Of a stretch of DNA of 64,000 bases, positions 62,325 to 64,000 are shown in pieces. The DNA lies in NCBI RefSeq assembly GCF_021026335.1, contig NZ_JAJNCY010000003.1:124001-188000 (forward strand), in the 5' to 3' direction. Origin of the DNA: Rhizobium sp. C1. Its GTDB lineage: Bacteria; Pseudomonadota; Alphaproteobacteria; Rhizobiales; Rhizobiaceae. The notes under the pieces are model-generated. The model saw only the letters and a program-made list of their open reading frames with translations, made no database searches and had not been told where the DNA came from. How positions within the stretch are numbered: the stretch's first letter is position 1; the number at the start of each line of letters is the position of its first letter. Position numbers and translations under genes: made by a program.

Positions 62325-63212
62325 GTGCAGGCAGGCGTTGAAGACAGGATCGCTGACCTTGGCTGCTGGACCGGCCGGATCGAGATCGAACCGCTGAAGG
62401 GCGGGATTTCCAATGAAAGCTATCTTGTCAGCGATGGGCTCGGCCGTCATGTCGTGCGTTTCGGCAAGGATTATCCCTTCCATCACGTCCTGCGGGAGCG
62501 GGAGATCATGACCGCGCGGGCGGCGCACGAGGCGGGCTTCGGGCCGAAGGTAGAGCATTCCGCGCCAGGGGTGATGGTCTCGGCTTTTCTGGCCGCGCGA
62601 ACTTTTGCGGCAGATGATGTGCGCGCGAATGCCGAGCGCGTGGCGGCGTTGCTGCGGCGTTTCCATGAGGCGATGCCCGCACATGTGACCGGACCAGGCT
62701 TCATGTTCTGGCCGTTTCATGTCATCCGCGATTACGCGCGGACGCTGGAAGCCGGCAAAAGCCGGATGTCAGCCCAAGTGCCGCGTTACCTGGAACTCTG
62801 CCGGGTGCTGGAGGCGGCGCAGACGCCACTGCCGATCGTCTTTGCTCATAACGATCTTCTGCCCGCCAATATTCTGGACGATGGCGAACGTCTCTGGCTG
62901 ATCGACTTCGAATATGCCGGCTTCTCGACCGCCATGTTTGATCTCGCGGGCACGACCTCGAATGCGGGCTTTTCAGACGATCAGGCAGACGATTTTCTCG
63001 CCGGCTATTTCGGCGGCACGGCGCCGACCGAAATCCGCCGCTCGCATTCGGCCATGCAATGCGCCTCGCTGCTGCGCGAGGCGATGTGGAGCATGGTGTC
63101 CGAAATCCATCTCTCCGCGCCCGGTGCCGATTACGAGAGCTACACGGACGACAATCTGGTGCGGCTTGAGACCGCGCTTCAACACCATCAGTCAACCTAC
63201 GGAAAGCTTTGA
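62325..63212 (+). CDS. Choline/ethanolamine-kinase-like phosphotransferase
   Basis: The 295-residue protein starts at GTG 62325 with GGAGG upstream. It has the APH/choline-kinase fold: LKGGISNESYLVSDG, catalytic loop VFAHNDLLPANIL, and LIDFEYAGFSTAMFDLA as the metal loop. It likely phosphorylates a choline-like or other small alcohol. Next to a sarcosine/dimethylglycine dehydrogenase-type gene, it may belong to methylated-amine or choline metabolism. The substrate is unproven. Confidence 0.82.
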   Translation: MQAGVEDRIADLGCWTGRIEIEPLKGGISNESYLVSDGLGRHVVRFGKDYPFHHVLREREIMTARAAHEAGFGPKVEHSAPGVMVSAFLAARTFAADDVRANAERVAALLRRFHEAMPAHVTGPGFMFWPFHVIRDYARTLEAGKSRMSAQVPRYLELCRVLEAAQTPLPIVFAHNDLLPANILDDGERLWLIDFEYAGFSTAMFDLAGTTSNAGFSDDQADDFLAGYFGGTAPTEIRRSHSAMQCASLLREAMWSMVSEIHLSAPGADYESYTDDNLVRLETALQHHQSTYGKL

Positions 63213-63214
63213 AC

Positions 63215-64000
63215 ATGGCGCTTCCCTCTCACGCCCAGATCGTCATCATCGGCGGTGGCATCATCGGCTGCTCGACGGCCTATCATCTGGCGAAAGACCA
63301 CAAGGCCGATGTCGTGCTGCTGGAAATGGGCCAGCTGACCTCGGGGTCCACATGGCATGCGGCCGGTCTTGTCGGGCAGCTCCGCTCCTCGGCCTCGATC
63401 ACCCGCGTGCTGAAATATTCAGTCGAACTCTACAAGGGGCTGGAGGCCGAGACGGGGCTCGCGACCGGCTGGAAGATGACCGGCTGCCTGCGCCTTGCCA
63501 CCAACGAGGATCGCTGGACGGAGTTCAAGCGAACGGCGACGACCGCCAAGAGCTTCGGCATGGACATGCATCTGATCTCGGCCGAAGAGGTCAAGAAGAT
63601 GTGGCCGCTGATGGAGACGAGCGACTTGATCGGCGCCAGCTGGCTGCCGACGGACGGGCAGGCGAGCCCCTCCGACATCACGCAGTCGCTCGCCAAAGGC
63701 GCACGTATGCATGGCGCCAAACTTCTAGAAAACGTCCGCGTGACCGGTTTCGACATCAGGGGTGGCGTGATTACCGCCGTGAAGACGGATCAGGGCGACA
63801 TTCAATGCGAGAAGGTCGTCAACTGCGCCGGGCAATGGGCACGGCAGGTGGGCGCGATGGCGGGCATCAACGTGCCGCTGCAGCCGGTCAAGCATCAGTA
63901 TATCATCACCGAGAAGGTGCCGGGTCTGGCGCTCGATGCGCCAACGATCCGCGATCCCGATCGGCGGACCTATTTCAAGGAGGAGGTCGGCGGCCTTGTC
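63215..64000 (+). CDS. FAD-dependent oxidoreductase, sarcosine/dimethylglycine dehydrogenase type (N-terminal part)
   Basis: The gene begins at ATG 63215 and runs off the window after 262 codons. QIVIIGGGIIGCSTAYHLAK is the FAD motif, followed by LTSGSTWHAAGLVGQLRSSASITRVLKYSVELY, the segment typical of dimethylglycine and sarcosine dehydrogenases with a GcvT tail, and PLQPVKHQYIITEKVPG. Such enzymes remove methyl groups from glycine derivatives. It follows the kinase gene by two bases. The length beyond the window is unknown. Confidence 0.82.
   Translation, partial: MALPSHAQIVIIGGGIIGCSTAYHLAKDHKADVVLLEMGQLTSGSTWHAAGLVGQLRSSASITRVLKYSVELYKGLEAETGLATGWKMTGCLRLATNEDRWTEFKRTATTAKSFGMDMHLISAEEVKKMWPLMETSDLIGASWLPTDGQASPSDITQSLAKGARMHGAKLLENVRVTGFDIRGGVITAVKTDQGDIQCEKVVNCAGQWARQVGAMAGINVPLQPVKHQYIITEKVPGLALDAPTIRDPDRRTYFKEEVGGLV

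Overview
The window is high-GC DNA from an alphaproteobacterium, most likely Rhizobiales and probably Rhizobiaceae. The grounds are a NepR/EcfG/PhyR general stress response, an Lrp-type regulator divergent from a 1223-residue PutA without an N-terminal DNA-binding domain, HWE/HisKA_2 kinases, thiCOSGE behind a TPP riboswitch, ribB behind an FMN riboswitch, and GC-rich intergenic repeats of the rhizobial REP kind. No tRNA, rRNA, insertion sequence, phage or CRISPR array was seen.

Layout. 0-7 kb: end of a LysR regulator, an ArsR/SRPBCC pair with twin operator-like palindromes, a flavin monooxygenase, and lrp/putA for proline catabolism. 7.2-15 kb: one 7.7-kb gene for a 2577-residue protein that is an uninterrupted octapeptide repeat, preceded in the putA intergenic region by a possible structured RNA. 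15-28.7 kb: a stress-response island with nepR-ecfG, phyR, two HWE-type kinases, a degenerate receiver protein, a Crp-type regulator, a CPA2 antiporter, small envelope proteins and a CHASE3 kinase/receiver pair. Eight sites of the form GGAAC-N16/17-CGTT (the EcfG promoter) lie here, each correctly placed before a gene or before a terminator-ended small RNA candidate.

28.7-33.6 kb: LysR plus a semialdehyde dehydrogenase and a flavin oxidase (lysine/pipecolate catabolism likely), then the FMN riboswitch and ribB. 33.7-42.2 kb: a phosphotransferase-kinase fusion, a three-gene ABC system with a His/Asp-rich permease, alkaline phosphatase with a Pho-box-like site, and a gluconate set (lactonase, dehydrogenase, kinase). 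42.2-47.7 kb: thiamine biosynthesis operon. 48-53.3 kb: an RND efflux pump with two adaptor genes. 53.4-55.8 kb: glpR-glpD.

56.2-61.4 kb: a three-gene cluster of a membrane-bound Pls/PosA-type nonribosomal peptide synthetase (1350 residues), a GNAT acetyltransferase and a phosphopantetheinyl transferase, which suggests a homopoly(amino acid) or related small product. 61.4-64 kb: a DeoR regulator divergent from a choline-kinase-like protein and a sarcosine/dimethylglycine dehydrogenase-type flavoprotein cut by the window end.

The most interesting items are the octapeptide giant, the EcfG promoter cluster with its candidate small RNA, and the Pls/PosA cluster. All calls come from reading the sequence and knowledge of families; no search or folding programme was run.
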